The notes: generated by a model from the sequence alone, not told the origin. A stretch of DNA of 64,000 nt from Adiantum capillus-veneris (GCA_014529385.2 CM043942.1:37110969-37174968); one strand, 5' to 3'; counted from the stretch's first letter, positions 33,641 through 45,156 are shown. A program made the numbers and translations.

Positions 33641-34680
33641 TACTTGGGATCAAGAAGAATCTTTTGTCTATATCTGCACTTGCTAGACTTGGACTTGTAG
33701 TCAAATTTGCGGATGACAGATGTACAATTCATGATCTCAGTTTTGGTGATGAAATTGTTGCATCTGGGCTTTTGTGTCGTGGGCTATATAAGCTCACTTT
33801 GTATGACAAGTGTGGAAAAAATTTTGCAAATGTAGTTGCAGATTCAAGGACTATTTCAGATGCAAAACTTTGGCATGCACATTTTGGTCATCTCAATTTT
33901 GTCAGCTTGTTGCATTTGCAAAAATCTGATATGGTTGCTTCTTTGCCGCCTCTTGAAGCACCTGTCAAATATGTTTGTGAAGGCTGTATTTTGGGTAAGA
34001 TGTAGCGTTTGAAGTTTCCAAAGGATGGTTCAGTTAGGGCCACATGCATGTTGCAGCTTGTGCATAGTGATGTTTGTGGGCCCATGCAAACTCCGTCCTT
34101 GGACAATTACCTTTACTTTGTGACTTTCGTTGATAATTACTCCAGACATGCATGGGTATTTCCGCTTAAAGCGAAGTCCAAAGTTTTTATGTGCTTCAAA
34201 TAAGTTTTACTATGGCTGAAAATGTATCGAAATGTACTATGGGCACCCTCCGTTCCAATCGAGGGGGGGAGTATGTCTCATGAATTTAATGCATTTCTGG
34301 CTAGTAGTGGGATAAAACACCAATGTACAGTGCCTTATACACCTCAACAAAATGGTGTTGCTGAGAGGAAAAGCAGGTCACTTACGGAAATGGCACGATG
34401 TATGGTCAAAAGTCAAGCTTTGCCGCATTCTTTTTGGCTTGAGGCGATCATGTGTGCCACTTATGTACATAAGTGGCTCAATGTATGGTCAAAAGTCAAG
34501 CTTTGCCGCATTCTTTTGGCTTGAGGCCATCATGTGTGCCACTTATGTACTAAACAAGCATCCTACAAAAGCTTTGCAGTCTATCACTCCATATGAAGCA
34601 TGGCATGATAGAAAGACTTCTATTGAGCACATGCGTGTTTTTGGTTGTTTGGCGTATGCTTTGGTGCCACAAACATAGTG
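33641..34680 (+). pseudogene. Element F integrase (GAG-pre-integrase and core)
   Basis: L-W-H-A-H-F-G-H-L and C-E-G-C-I-L-G-K-M form the zinc module, then L-V-H-S-D-V-C-G-P has the first catalytic Asp. The second Asp region reads R-S-N-R-G-G-E-Y instead of R-S-D-N-G-G-E-Y, so that Asp is Asn. Glu is present in N-G-V-A-E-R-K. A stop stands at about 34003, frameshifts near 34200, and an 83-bp duplication disrupts the C-terminal part. Confidence 0.8.
34398..34549 (+). repeat. 83-bp period tandem duplication inside element F integrase
   Basis: ATGTATGGTCAAAAGTCAAG begins at 34398 and again at 34481, with both copies continuing through CACTTATGTAC. 83 is not a multiple of three, so the duplication shifts the frame. 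Confidence 0.9.
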
Positions 34681-34794
34681 CAGAAAACTTGATGATAAGG
34701 CTGTCAAATATATATTTGTTGGTTATACTGCTGAAAGCAAACTTTACAGGTTGTATCATCCACAAACAAAGCGATTCTGGTTTCACGGGATGTA

Positions 34795-36163
34795 GTGCTT
34801 GTGGAAGATTCAGTTCAGCCCTTGCTGTCATGTACTAGAGAAAATAATGTAAGCTCACAAGAAATTTATGACACTTTGTTGCCTCTTTTCAGTGGTGGAA
34901 ATTTGAATGTAAATTCCAATGAGGCAAATGGACATCCTATGGGGGTTTCTGAAAATGTTACAGATGAGCCTATTACTGATGCAGATGTACATGATGTACT
35001 TGATGAGGAAAGGGCTAAAAATGAGCAGGCTAGAGGTATGCCAAAATGGTTGGTGCATACATTGCGTGACAGTAAATTGGATGCACCTTTGTCTGGTCGT
35101 ACTCGTTCAGGCTCTCACCATGCATCTTATGCATCAGATTGTTATCCTTTGATTGTGTCTAGCTTACGTGATGTTCAGGAACCTTTGTCTTTTGATGAAG
35201 CACAGAATTCAAAAAATTGGATGGTTGCCATGCAATCAAATTATGATGCACTTATAGAAAATCACACATGGACTTTATATGATTTGCCTCCTGGCAAAAA
35301 GGCCATTGGTACAAAGTGGGTTTACAAGTTGAAACGCAAGCCGGATGGTGAGATCGATCGCCATAAGGCTCGACTTGTTGCAAAGGGTTATGCATAGAAA
35401 AAAAGCATAAATTATGAAGAGACTTTTTCTCCCACTTGTCGTATGACTACTGTGCGTTTTCTATGTGCATTGACAGCTCATTTTGGTTGGGATGTACATC
35501 AATCAGACATTGTTATTTCTTTCTTGAATGGTGACATATTTGAGGAAGTTTAGGTAGCACAACCTCGCGGTTTTGTCAAGAAAGGACAAGAGGACAAAGT
35601 TTGCAGATGTAAGAAGGCTTTGTATGGGTTGAAGCAATCTCCTCGTGCTTGGTATTAGAAAGCTGACACTCATTTGGTCAAACAAGGCTTTCGTAACAGT
35701 CCAACAGAATGCACATTGTATGTAAAGTGTGAGGATGATGTACTTCTCATCGTGGCTGATCACTGGACCAGATGAGAGACATATTCCTCAATTTAAGGCT
35801 GATTTGAATGCTACTTTCAAGATGAAAGGTTTGGGGCTGTTGCATCATTACTTGGGTATACAGTTTAAGCAGTGTGATGGTGGTATTGCCTTGTGTCAGA
35901 AAAGTTACATAGAGACCTTGCTATGTAAGTTTGGACTTGAAGATTGCAAACCTATTGCCACTCCCATGGAAACAGGTTTAAAGTTGAGTCTACATGATGC
36001 TGGTGATCCTGTTGATGTCACTCTTTACCAAACTGCTGTTGGATGCCTCATTTATGTATGTAACACGAGGTCGAATATTTAGTTTACAATCTCACAGGTC
36101 AATAGATTTATGCATAGCCCAGGGTCTAAGCATTGGCAGGCTCTCAAGAGTATTTTCCGCTAT
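34795..36163 (+). pseudogene. Element F reverse transcriptase, left part
   Basis: Frame 34795-35397 contains W-M-V-A-M-Q-S, W-T-L-Y-D-L-P and I-G-T-K-W-V-Y-K-L-K, ending at a stop in A-K-G-Y-A. Later pieces have L-Y-G-L-K-Q-S-P-R-A-W-Y and frame 35729-36082 has M-K-G-L-G-L-L-H-H-Y-L-G-I. The Y-V-D-D box expected near 35750 is lost to a small deletion and frameshift. Reading ends at 36163 in F-R-Y, where element C is inserted. Confidence 0.82.
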
Positions 36164-36422
36164 TGAAGCGGTCCGGGGCGGGAAACAAGAAGAGCAACCT
36201 CTAGACACCCTTCAAGGCTCCCGTGCTGCTCAATGGGGCTGGGGCACAACACAACACAAACCAAAACAACAAACCCCCAGCCAAATCCCAACTACACAAG
36301 GGGCACCACCTAGTTTAAGAGCGAACTAGGACGCAAAAGAGGAGAATCGTTAGAGCAACCCACAAACAAGCAAGGAATTTACACTAACCCTAACACCAAT
36401 GGAACACTCTCACACACTAAAA

Positions 36423-36474
<52 letters not shown>

Positions 36475-38860
36475 TGCTCGGGCTGCTTTAAGGTGTATCG
36501 TTAATGATCAAGCAAACATAAATATATATATATGTAAGAAAGAGAGAGAAGGGGGAAGGGGGTGCTTATTGCACTAATGCCTTCTTACAAATCTGTCATG
36601 ACCAATCAAAGTGAGATTAGTATTTGTTCAACATAGCCTGAGTAAATTACGCCACAACACATCACAAGAAAAAAGCCACCCCAATCACTGTGTTAAGGCC
36701 AGGGGAGTCCTCTCCACCCTGTCGCCCTCTTACAGCATGTGGGATTTATGGCTAAATTGATAACAATACCCGGAGACAAGCTATCAAGAACTTAAATAAA
36801 ACACCAAGACACTTACACATCATTATTGTCCATGACTTCACGTTGGAAGGGAGACAAGGTATCCATGCTTAGTCCAAATTCACCCTCCTTGATTCAGCAA
36901 ATGTTGGGCTTACTCTAGTAGGAGAAATGATAGATTTCCTACTCTCAATTTGATGATCACTCTCTCTTACAAATGGCATAGAGTTCCCTTGCTAATCACC
37001 CCTAATACAACACATACATATGCCTAATGCCAATGAGATTTCACTCAAGAGCTCCTTCTCAAGAGGTTGAGCTTGGCTTCTCAAGCTATAGCATAGTGCT
37101 CTTTCTTCTCCCCTTTTTTGTGCTAGCTACACCCTCCTTTTATAGCACTTTTGAAGGCTAGGGTTACTCCTCTAACCATGGTTGGGTTAGATTTTCAGCA
37201 ATTTATCTAATTTCTTTTGCTTGGAATTATCAAGAAGTTGGTGGGGAAAGAGAGAGGAGAGAAATGGAGGTGATAGGACTTTTCATAGTGGGTTAGTGTT
37301 AGTAGAGTTAGGATTAATCTACAAATGGAATTGGATATTTACAATGGGAGTATCCATGTAGGATACAAATAAGGAAGAAAAACTCTTAAGAGGTAAGAAA
37401 AGGTGGATTTCTTACAAGGTTGATGCTCCAAGTGTCTTGAGTAGGGCCAATTTTGACGCTTGTTGACGGTCCACTAGCTTTGACGGTACATTTTTTCTCC
37501 ACTCTTGACATTCCTTGAGAGACAAGGTACTTGAAGCTGAGTAATCAACCACCATGATGCTGTCTTTTAAGAGAAGAGGCTGAATTTTGTGGTTTTTTTG
37601 ATAGATATGGGTAATTTGGAGGAGGAAAAATGAGACTAGGTGGTCAATTTTGGAATGGAATTGTGTGTGGGAGGTAGGAGTTCACCATGGTTTCTCTTAT
37701 TCTTCAAGGTTGAGGAGAAGGTGAGTAGGGTGCAGAGAGGAGTGGTGAGAGAGGTGGGGATGATGAGTGGAGAAGTGTGTGTGAAAGATGAAAATGATAA
37801 AGTGGAAGAGAGAGTGTGGCTTCATAGCATGGGAAAACTGGGGTCCACTAATAAAATCATAGCTCATAGCTCGTAGCTCAAAAAAATTTGAAAAAATTTG
37901 AGGCAAAAGTTCAGCCCACGAGCTACAACTTTTGTTTGTATCACCTTTTCAAACTCGGAGAGTAAGTGAACTTTAAAAATTCAGCAAAACCGACCGTTTT
38001 TTTCCACTGCAAAAGGTCCTTGTGGGATCCTTCTTTGGATGATTCTTTTGAATACCTCCAAGAGTGAGCCCTCCATAGTGCATGTATGCATGCCACCTAC
38101 CCTTGACCTTATTTGGTAGGTCTATAATTGAAGATATTGTTGAGATCATGATATAAGTGAATAGTACAACTAAGAAAATCAAATATTGAGGGGTCTAAAA
38201 AATATGTACATGTCAAATATAAATAATATAAGTGGAAAAAATATAAAGGGGTCAAAAAAAATCTCTCTTATTATGAGGCTATCATAAAAAGATAAATATT
38301 TTTGGTGTTCTAATTTTTTAGAAAAAAAAACAAAATAGATGTAGGAAGGGAAAAATCACAATAGTGAAAAAATATACACATAAATAAAACTAGTTTTTTT
38401 GGATTTTTGTTGGGGTGGAGTTACACCAAATATAAGAGAAGCTTACATAAAAATATTTCTATATGGAATAAAGAGTATGAAAAATGGTAAGAGAAATTGT
38501 GGTAATGGTGAGGCAATGTACAGAGCATAAATAACACACACTTAGGTAGAAATATTTAAATAAATACCAAAATAATTATGAAAAAATCTTTTATTTAGGC
38601 CCTATATACAAAGAAATATTTACATACGCATGGGCCATAATATACTTATATTTTTTATATTTTTTATTTTTTTGGCTCAACTAGCCCAATGACTAGCTAA
38701 TTGAGGGTTTTTTATTTCAGTAAGGAGATATGGGAAAAGTCCCCTAACTCACACGCACCTATATACAGTGAAAGGGTGAGGGTAACCACAGTGTTTGAGT
38801 GATTTGATAGGGTGAGATAACTCACTATGGCAATAACAGAGAGCCGAAAAACGGCTATCA
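36164..38860 (-). repeat. 3' LTR of element C
   Basis: Plus-strand ends TGAAGC...GGCTATCA. It contains (GA)n at 36426-36470, the hairpin at 36309-36330 and a TATA box (TATAAAAG, minus strand) at 37137-37144. It is 2697 bp long. The 30-bp difference from the other LTR is exactly the difference in (GA)n length. Confidence 0.92.
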
Positions 38861-38875
38861 TTAGCCCTCCCCCAG
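38861..38875 (-). promoter_or_regulatory. Polypurine tract of element C
   Basis: Minus strand reads CTGGGGGAGGGCTAA just before the 3' LTR. GGGGAGGGCTAA recurs at the same place in D, and a one-base variant (GGGGAAGGGCTAA) in G. Confidence 0.75.
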
Positions 38876-38888
38876 GATGATGGTATAT

Positions 38889-40856
38889 TCATGTACCATC
38901 ATAAAGAATCTTTTCCGAAGAGAGTGCTTCAGAGTCCTTGACAAGATCTTCATTGTTTGGCCCCTTGGAATTTTGGTTTGTGTTACACTCATGCTTCATG
39001 GAACAATACTTACATGGGATAGTTGCCTTTTGCTCTGGTAGATCCTTTGGTAGAAGGCGAATCAAGTAAGGCTTCAAGCGATAGCCGTTTACCTTCCTGG
39101 AGTGCTCTTTCCCATTCAAGTCCATAAGTTGATAGTAACTTGAATTGAAAGCCTTCTTGACTATGTATGGCCCATGCCATCTTGTTTCAAATTTGGCATC
39201 AAAACGATTATCGAGTCGATTGTTATACCTTAGCACAAGATCTCCTTCATTGATGCCTTTGTCCTTCAGTTTCTTGTCAAGCTTCTCCTTTGTCTGTGTG
39301 GCTTTTCTCTTATAGCACTCGTATGCTGCTTCTCTTTTCCACTCAAGCTCAGCTAAGGTAAGAAGTACATCCATCCATGCTTCTTGATCATCTTGTGTTG
39401 ATTTGCCATGAAGTCGCATTGTTGGAATGTTTAGTTCAATTGGCTGTAAAGCCTCTTGACCATAGACCAAGTGAAATGGTGTGAACTCCGTGGCTACCAA
39501 ACCATTTGATTGGGGATAGTAGGGTGTACTGTGACGATGTAGAATGCGAAGTTCTTCACAGACTTCTGTGAGCAATCCCTTTCTAAACCCTGGACCATTA
39601 TCAGAAACAATCTCCAAAGGTGTGCCAAATCTACAACAAATGTGAGTGTAGACGAATTTGCTCACTCTCCTCTCATTTACCTTTGCCACACTTTGTGCTT
39701 CCACCCACCTAGTCATATAGTCTACAGCCACTAGAATGTAGAGTTTACCATTTTTTGTCCTAGGCAGAGGACCCATAGCATCAATGCCCCAATTTTCAAA
39801 GGGTCCATTTGCAAGCACAATTTGCCTTGGACCATAAATCAATCTTCTATTCCCATTTACCTGACAATTGTGACAACTTTTACACCAATGTTGGACATCC
39901 ACATGCAGACTTGGCCAAACATACCCCGCAAGCAAAATCTTCTTCACAGTTAATTCTTGGGAAAAATGACCACCACATGCCTCTTCATGCAAACCTTTTA
40001 GAATGGCTGGAATTTCCGCGATAGTTGGTACTCTTCTACACACTTTATCCTTCCCTCTTTGATAGAGGGAGTCTTCTAGGAAGAGATACATGCTTGCCTT
40101 CTTCATGAGTCTCCTCTTCTGAGCTTTTGTGAAGTCTGGTGGAAACTCACTCTCCAAAATGTAGCCAATGATGGGAGCCAATGACTCCAATCCCTGGTAC
40201 CTCGGTTGCTTCACAGCAGCCGCCACCATGATGACCTGCACTTCTTTCTTTACACATGCAACGGCTTGTTGTGCAAGTAAATCAGCATCTTCATTTTGTT
40301 TCCTAGGAATATGATATAATTGCACCTCCTCAAATTGATTAAATAGCCTACGGATGGTATGAACTTTGGCCCTTAGTCTTTCATTTTTGCATGCCCAGAT
40401 GCCTAAAATATGCTTCACAATGAGAAGTGCATCCCCTTTTACCATGAGACGTTGTATACCATGGCCAATGCATATTTTTAAACCATGAAGTAGTGTGTCA
40501 TATTCTGCTTCATTGTTGCTAGCTGAACTTGGTAGATTGAACTTCTCTTTCATGACCACCTCTCCACTTGGGTTGAGCAACACTAGCCCTCCCCCTGCTT
40601 TTCCTGTGGCTCGTCGAAAAGCTCCATCAAAGAACAAGGTAAAAGCATTAGGAATACTTTTTGGTGGTGGCAATGGTAGGGTCTTTACTTCAGGCACCTT
40701 AATCTCCTTTTCATGCACCCTATAAGTGAGAATCCCTGCCAATTGTGCATGCACACTATCTTCTACCTTGAAAGAGTATTGAAACTCTTGCAACTCCATA
40801 ATCCACTTTGAGATCCTAGTACTAAGATTCATTTGAGATGACACCCAAGGGAACAA
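38889..40856 (-). pseudogene. Element C second RNase H and integrase, integrase core deleted
   Basis: An open frame of 655 codons. The archaeal-type RNase H has Asp77 (F-F-D-G-A-F), Glu116 (N-N-E-A-E-Y), Asp142 (K-G-D-A-L-L) and Asp192 (N-E-D-A-D). The integrase zinc ligands are His290, His297, Cys328 and Cys331. Catalytic Asp359 and Asp419 are present. After N-G-L-V (residue 454) the protein jumps directly to A-T-E-F-T-P-F-H, missing about 45 residues that in element D include the catalytic Glu. The tail then continues normally. The frame is intact, but the integrase cannot be catalytic. Confidence 0.85.
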
Positions 40857-41457
40857 ATTCTCTACGGTGAGGATTACAAAAGGTTTTGGGAGTCCTTATC
40901 GCAAACATGAGAGAAAGCATCATGAGTTCTGCCTCCGTGTAGCCTCTCTCTAAAGCATTCATGACCCTACTAGCAAAGTAGATGGGCCGCATCCTGGTAC
41001 TATAGGGATCTTGTTGTAACAAAACTGCACCAATTGTTTCTTTCCCAGCACTAGAGCTAACAAAGAATGTGTACTCCCAACAAGGAGTCATGAGTGTTGG
41101 TAGCTCTGAAAAAATGGCTTTAATGTTACAAAAGTACTCTTCAAGCTCATCAGACCATGCAAATTCTACTTGTTGTGTCAACTTTTGCAAAGGGTGAAGT
41201 AACTCCGAGGCTAAGTGAATGAAGCGTGACATATACTTCACCTTTTGAATGAATGAGATGACCTCCTTAAGACTCTTGGGTGATGGTAGCTCAATAAGAG
41301 CCTTTGCCTGTGAAGGATCCACTTCAATGTCTTTGTAAGAAACTTTATGACCAAGCAAGATTACTTCATCCTCACCTATATGGCACTTGTCGGGGTTGAG
41401 TTGACCTCCCATGTCGTAGAGCTTCTTTAAACCTTCTTCTACCCTTTGTAGATGCAA
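40822..41457 (-). pseudogene. Element C RT thumb and native RNase H
   Basis: This frame follows the palm frame after a frameshift near 41450. It has G-G-Q-L-N-P-D-K-C, L-L-G-H-K-V-S and Y-M-S-R-F-I-H-L. The native RNase H then starts F-F-V-S-S-S-A-G, without the first catalytic Asp, and continues P-I-Y-F-A-S-R and Y-T-E-A-E. A frameshift near 40860 leads to the next frame. Confidence 0.8.
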
Positions 41458-41795
41458 TGATTTTGAGCTATAATATAGAAATCATCAATGAACACCCTAA
41501 TTGACTTTCCAAAGAATGCTTGAAACACCATATTCATGAAACGTCGGAATGTTGCAGGAGCATTTGTCAGACCAAATGCCATGACTCTAAAAGCATAACA
41601 ACCCCAAGGAGTGATAAAGGTTGTTTTCAATTGATCCTCCAATGCAATCCCTATTTGAAAGTAACCTAGGTAACCATCGCACACAGTGTACTTCTCATGA
41701 CCAGCTACCTCATTTAGTATCTCATCCTGGAATGGGAGGGGAAAGTGATCTCTCTTTGTTGCCTCATTGAGGGGACGGTAATCCACACACACCCT
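41439..41795 (-). pseudogene. Element C RT palm
   Basis: C-V-D-Y-R-P-L-N, D-G-Y-L-G-Y-F-Q-I, F-G-L-T-N-A-P-A-T-F and F-I-D-D. It is in phase with the upstream protease/RT frame, broken only by a TGA at about 41796 where W-R-V-C-V-D-Y is expected (TGG to TGA). The change is recent-looking and single-base. Confidence 0.82.
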
Positions 41796-43298
41796 TCACT
41801 TGCCATTTTTCTTAGGAGTGACAACAACAGGAGAGACCCACTCTGAATTCTCCACTGGATAAATGAAACCTGCTGCTAGAAGCTTTCTTACCTCCTTAAG
41901 TAGAGCCTGTTCCTTTATAACTCCTAGCCTTCGTAGCTTCTGAGCTTTAGGTGTGGCCTCAGGATTTAACTCAATCTTGTGTTGAACAACATCTACCCCA
42001 TGCACGTCGGTGTAGTCTTTAGCAAAAAGCCTAGGAAACTTCCTTAGCACACATTTGAACTCTTCTCTTTCATCCTTTGTAAGTGTTGTTGATAGCATAC
42101 CTTCCAGCATCCCTTCATCTTGAACACCTTCGTTCTCTTGAGGACCTACCTCCTCCAAGCCTTGACAAGAGGTCTCTTGGTTGCTTGGCTTAAACCTTAC
42201 CCCCATGACTTCGATGGAAGACTCCTCTTCAGTAATGCTGCCGCTACTTTCTTCTTCTGAAGTGCTATCGGTCCAACCTTCTTCCGTCTCACTTTGAGAT
42301 GATTCTTCATGGAGCTCCTCTTGGCGTTGCTCCTTCATGTCAAAGACAACCTTCTTATGATTGTCATTCTTGCAAATTAATTTCCCACTCTCCCAATCCT
42401 GCAAAGCTCGCATTTTCATTAGCCATGGTCTTCCTAGGATAAATGGATAACCACTTCCCTTGGTCGACATAACATAAAAATCCACCGCTTTCTTAATGCC
42501 AAAGGCTTCTACAAAGACATTTTTACAAATGCCTACACACCTAGCCTTGCTATTGTTTGCCATCTTGACTTTGATTTCAGGTGTCTCATGGATGTGCATG
42601 CCTAGTCTTTGCATGAGTCCCTCTATCATGATGCAAATTTGTGCACCTCCATCCACTAGACCTTTCCTAACCAATCTTCCTTTGATGTAATAGTCTAGCA
42701 CCGGTGTAATGTCCTCATTCATTTCAGCTTGTGCAATTTTTACAACAGGCACACTCTCTTTTACCTTTCTCCTAGTGCTAACTTCCCTTGTTAAATCCCT
42801 CCTAACTTGTGGACATAATGCAAGAAATTGAGGCCATGAAATATCAGGACCCTTACCTCTCATGTCTTCCAACAAGTTGTACGGAGCCGTACCATGTCCA
42901 AGAGGGAATTCTTGGAGGTTGATACGACGTCGAGTCCTCTTGGTTTCCTTGGTTTCCTTTGCCTTCTTGCCTTGTCCATGGTCACTCTGTGATGTGACTC
43001 CTTCTTTCTCTTTACCTTTTCCTCGGCCACGCTTAATGCCATTGGCTTCCATGTCAACCTCATTTGAATTTGTCACCTCTACCACATGCACATTTGGATC
43101 TAGCAAATGTGGAACTCCTTCTACCCCTTGTGGAGGTGGTCTTGGTCCATTTGGCCTTTGTAGAAGCCTTGGTTGTTGACCAGCTCCTTCTCCTGCATTC
43201 ATCACTTGGTAATTCAAGTTAGGTCTCCCTGGCTCTCCACGGGGCCAAGGACAATTATACATCTCATGTCCAGACTCTCCGCAATTCCAACATTGCAA
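41796..43298 (-). CDS. Element C zinc knuckle, protease and RT N-terminus
   Basis: 500 codons. It starts at C-W-N-C-G-E-S-G-H-E-M-Y-N-C, a complete knuckle, then a Pro-rich and a Lys/Arg/Glu-rich region. The protease active site is L-V-D-G-G-A-Q-I-C-I-M (about residues 212-222) with the later P-F-I-L-G-R-P-W-L. An acidic Ser/Glu-rich linker follows, then RT up to P-K-K-N-G-K. The D-G-G site is shared with B and G. It overlaps the gag frame (43214-44029) by 85 bases in a different phase, where either a programmed frameshift or decay connects them. Confidence 0.8.
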   Translation of the reverse strand: MQCWNCGESGHEMYNCPWPRGEPGRPNLNYQVMNAGEGAGQQPRLLQRPNGPRPPPQGVEGVPHLLDPNVHVVEVTNSNEVDMEANGIKRGRGKGKEKEGVTSQSDHGQGKKAKETKETKRTRRRINLQEFPLGHGTAPYNLLEDMRGKGPDISWPQFLALCPQVRRDLTREVSTRRKVKESVPVVKIAQAEMNEDITPVLDYYIKGRLVRKGLVDGGAQICIMIEGLMQRLGMHIHETPEIKVKMANNSKARCVGICKNVFVEAFGIKKAVDFYVMSTKGSGYPFILGRPWLMKMRALQDWESGKLICKNDNHKKVVFDMKEQRQEELHEESSQSETEEGWTDSTSEEESSGSITEEESSIEVMGVRFKPSNQETSCQGLEEVGPQENEGVQDEGMLEGMLSTTLTKDEREEFKCVLRKFPRLFAKDYTDVHGVDVVQHKIELNPEATPKAQKLRRLGVIKEQALLKEVRKLLAAGFIYPVENSEWVSPVVVTPKKNGK

Positions 43299-44029
43299 GA
43301 CTCTCCTAGTTCGTGGCTCTCTCCCTCTTCTAACTTCTTTGCTTGTCCCTTTGGACCTACAGCTTGTGCAAGGTGAATTGACAGGCTGCTTAAAGATTCA
43401 TTTAACTTCTCAATCACTTCAGCCGTTACCTCAGGAAACTCCCTAGATGTTGATGCTTGCGACTTACCTTTGGATCTAAGACCTTCTATTGGAACCTCTC
43501 CCCTTAAGCACTTGAGTTTCCTATACTTCTCAGCAGCCCTAGTTTCAGCTGCATCAAAAGTAGCAGGTGCACCTGCCTCAACCTTTACCTTAAAGTCAGG
43601 AAAGAGTCCGGCTATGAACCTCTCCTTCTTTAAAAATTCTGCACTATCACCAGGGTTAGCAACATTTCGTATCCATAGAGCCCAAAGACGTAGAAACTCT
43701 TGCTTGTACAAGTAGTAGTCATCTAAGTCTTTTTGCTTATGAGAAACAATGTCTTGCCATAGTTTTTGAGTGTTTTGGGGATCAAAGAAGTATCTCTTAA
43801 AACGATTCAAAACTTCTGTGTAATTCCCCTTAACTTCCTCAGGCAAAGAGTCAAACCAAGTACTAGCATCTTTCCTAAGGACCACCTCAAACATTTCTAC
43901 ACGTTCTTGATCGGTTACTATCCTCTTGATACGGCAAGACATCTTGAAATTTGCTAAAAATAATTCTGCATCCTCTCCAGGCTCTCCAAAGAAAAGAGGA
44001 TATCCAGACGTTTGGCGTTGGCTCTCCAT
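43214..44029 (-). CDS. Element C gag
   Basis: 271 codons from ATG 44029. It includes P-L-F-F-G-E-P-G-E-D-A-E-L-F-L, then W-F-D-S-L-P-E-E-V-K and F-L-R-L-W, a capsid-type gag with a Lys/Ser-rich tail. It is open throughout and ends just after the knuckle frame starts. It should form the particle shell around the element RNA. Confidence 0.8.
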   Translation of the reverse strand: MESQRQTSGYPLFFGEPGEDAELFLANFKMSCRIKRIVTDQERVEMFEVVLRKDASTWFDSLPEEVKGNYTEVLNRFKRYFFDPQNTQKLWQDIVSHKQKDLDDYYLYKQEFLRLWALWIRNVANPGDSAEFLKKERFIAGLFPDFKVKVEAGAPATFDAAETRAAEKYRKLKCLRGEVPIEGLRSKGKSQASTSREFPEVTAEVIEKLNESLSSLSIHLAQAVGPKGQAKKLEEGESHELGESCNVGIAESLDMRCIIVLGPVESQGDLT

Positions 44030-44078
44030 TATTATGAAAGATTACAACACGAGTTACAATAAGGGATACAATAGAGAT

Positions 44079-44537
44079 TTAGAGCCACTCGCCTGCAAAT
44101 AAAGAAGTAAGAAAATACCACTCTAGGTTTTCTTCTTCAGCTATCCAAGCTTCAATGAGGTCTCGATTTGTTTGATCAAAACAAAAAGGTAGACTATTGA
44201 TGAGCTCTAAGAAGGGTTGAAATTCTTCAAAGCTAAGGCGATAAACAGAAATCTCCAGAACTTCATTTTCTGGATCCAAAAGAGCAACCACGTCCCAAGT
44301 GATAAATTACACTTGCTCTACAATTCCCAACGCACAAGCGGTTTGTATAAAAACTAGATCTTCATGCTCGTCAAAGGCCGTGAGAAAGTAGCAATTGACT
44401 AGGAGCTCCTTTCCTTCGAGTTCCACACAGTCGGAGTGAGGCAACCTTCTCACAATTTCATAAAGAACATCCTCATCAAGTCCAATCAAGTTTGCAAGAT
44501 TTAAAGACTCCACTTGTGCTACAAAATTCCTGGACAA
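44079..44537 (-). pseudogene. Element C pre-gag module b, second copy
   Basis: A single phase with one internal TAA at 44307-44309. It shares I-V-R-R-L-P-H-S-D and R-L-S-F-E-E-F-Q-P-F-L-E-L-I-N-S-L-P-F with the 190-aa ORF just upstream, so the two are tandem duplicates that have diverged. No known family is recognised. It lies between the PBS and gag, where some large plant gypsy elements carry an ORF of unknown role. Confidence 0.55.
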
Positions 44538-44583
44538 AAACTCCTTAGGATTATGGTTAAATCATTCAAAAGCATAAAGAGAT

Positions 44584-45156
44584 TTACAATGTCTCTATGA
44601 ACAAAGTGTCATAGAAAGTAGAGAAGGATGAGAATTTATACAAATTTGCAATCTTCTCTATACTCTCTTTATTAAGACAAGCTCTAAATAGCTCCCTATC
44701 TCTTTTGTTGAAAGCGAAAGGAAGACTATTAATAAGACGCAAATGAGGGAAAAATTCACCAAATGTGAGTCTATGAAGCATGAACTCTAGCCGCAAGTTT
44801 CCTGAAGAGTCTTCCTCAATGGTGAAATGCACTCGCCAAATGCCAAATTTCACTCTATTTACCAATCTTAGGGCACACACTAGTTGGATGAATGCGCGGT
44901 CTTCCTTAGTGCCCAACAACAACAGGAAAATGGAATCCACGCGTAGGACCTTTCGTCTTAACTTCACCACCCTCTTGTTATGAGGGAGACGCCTTACTAC
45001 TTGCTCCTGCAACTCAATTGGTAATAGAGCTAGATCTCTAAGGATTGAACTTTCACTGCACACACATTCCCTGTTAGAACAAATGATCGTTTTTGTTTCT
45101 TGTAACAACTTGGACAAAGAAAAAACAAACATACACACTATTTTGTCGGGCTGCAC
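44584..45156 (-). CDS. Element C pre-gag module b, first copy (190 aa, unknown function)
   Basis: An intact ORF with L-L-P-I-E-L-Q-E-Q-V-V-R-R-L-P-H near residues 44-60, then R-L-T-F-G-E-F-F-P-H-L-R-L-I-N-S-L-P-F. The duplicate at 44079-44537 has the same landmarks with the same spacing. The first landmark is faintly like the start of an F-box helix, but no F-box is claimed. The N-terminal 40 residues include a Cys cluster (C-S-N-R-E-C-V-C). Confidence 0.5.
   Translation of the reverse strand: MQPDKIVCMFVFSLSKLLQETKTIICSNRECVCSESSILRDLALLPIELQEQVVRRLPHNKRVVKLRRKVLRVDSIFLLLLGTKEDRAFIQLVCALRLVNRVKFGIWRVHFTIEEDSSGNLRLEFMLHRLTFGEFFPHLRLINSLPFAFNKRDRELFRACLNKESIEKIANLYKFSSFSTFYDTLFIETL

Noticed and set aside
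44584-45156. F-box protein
   Set aside because: Only L-P-I-E-L...V-V-R-R-L-P is reminiscent. The rest of the F-box and any repeat domain are absent, and the duplicate at 44079-44537 does not strengthen it.
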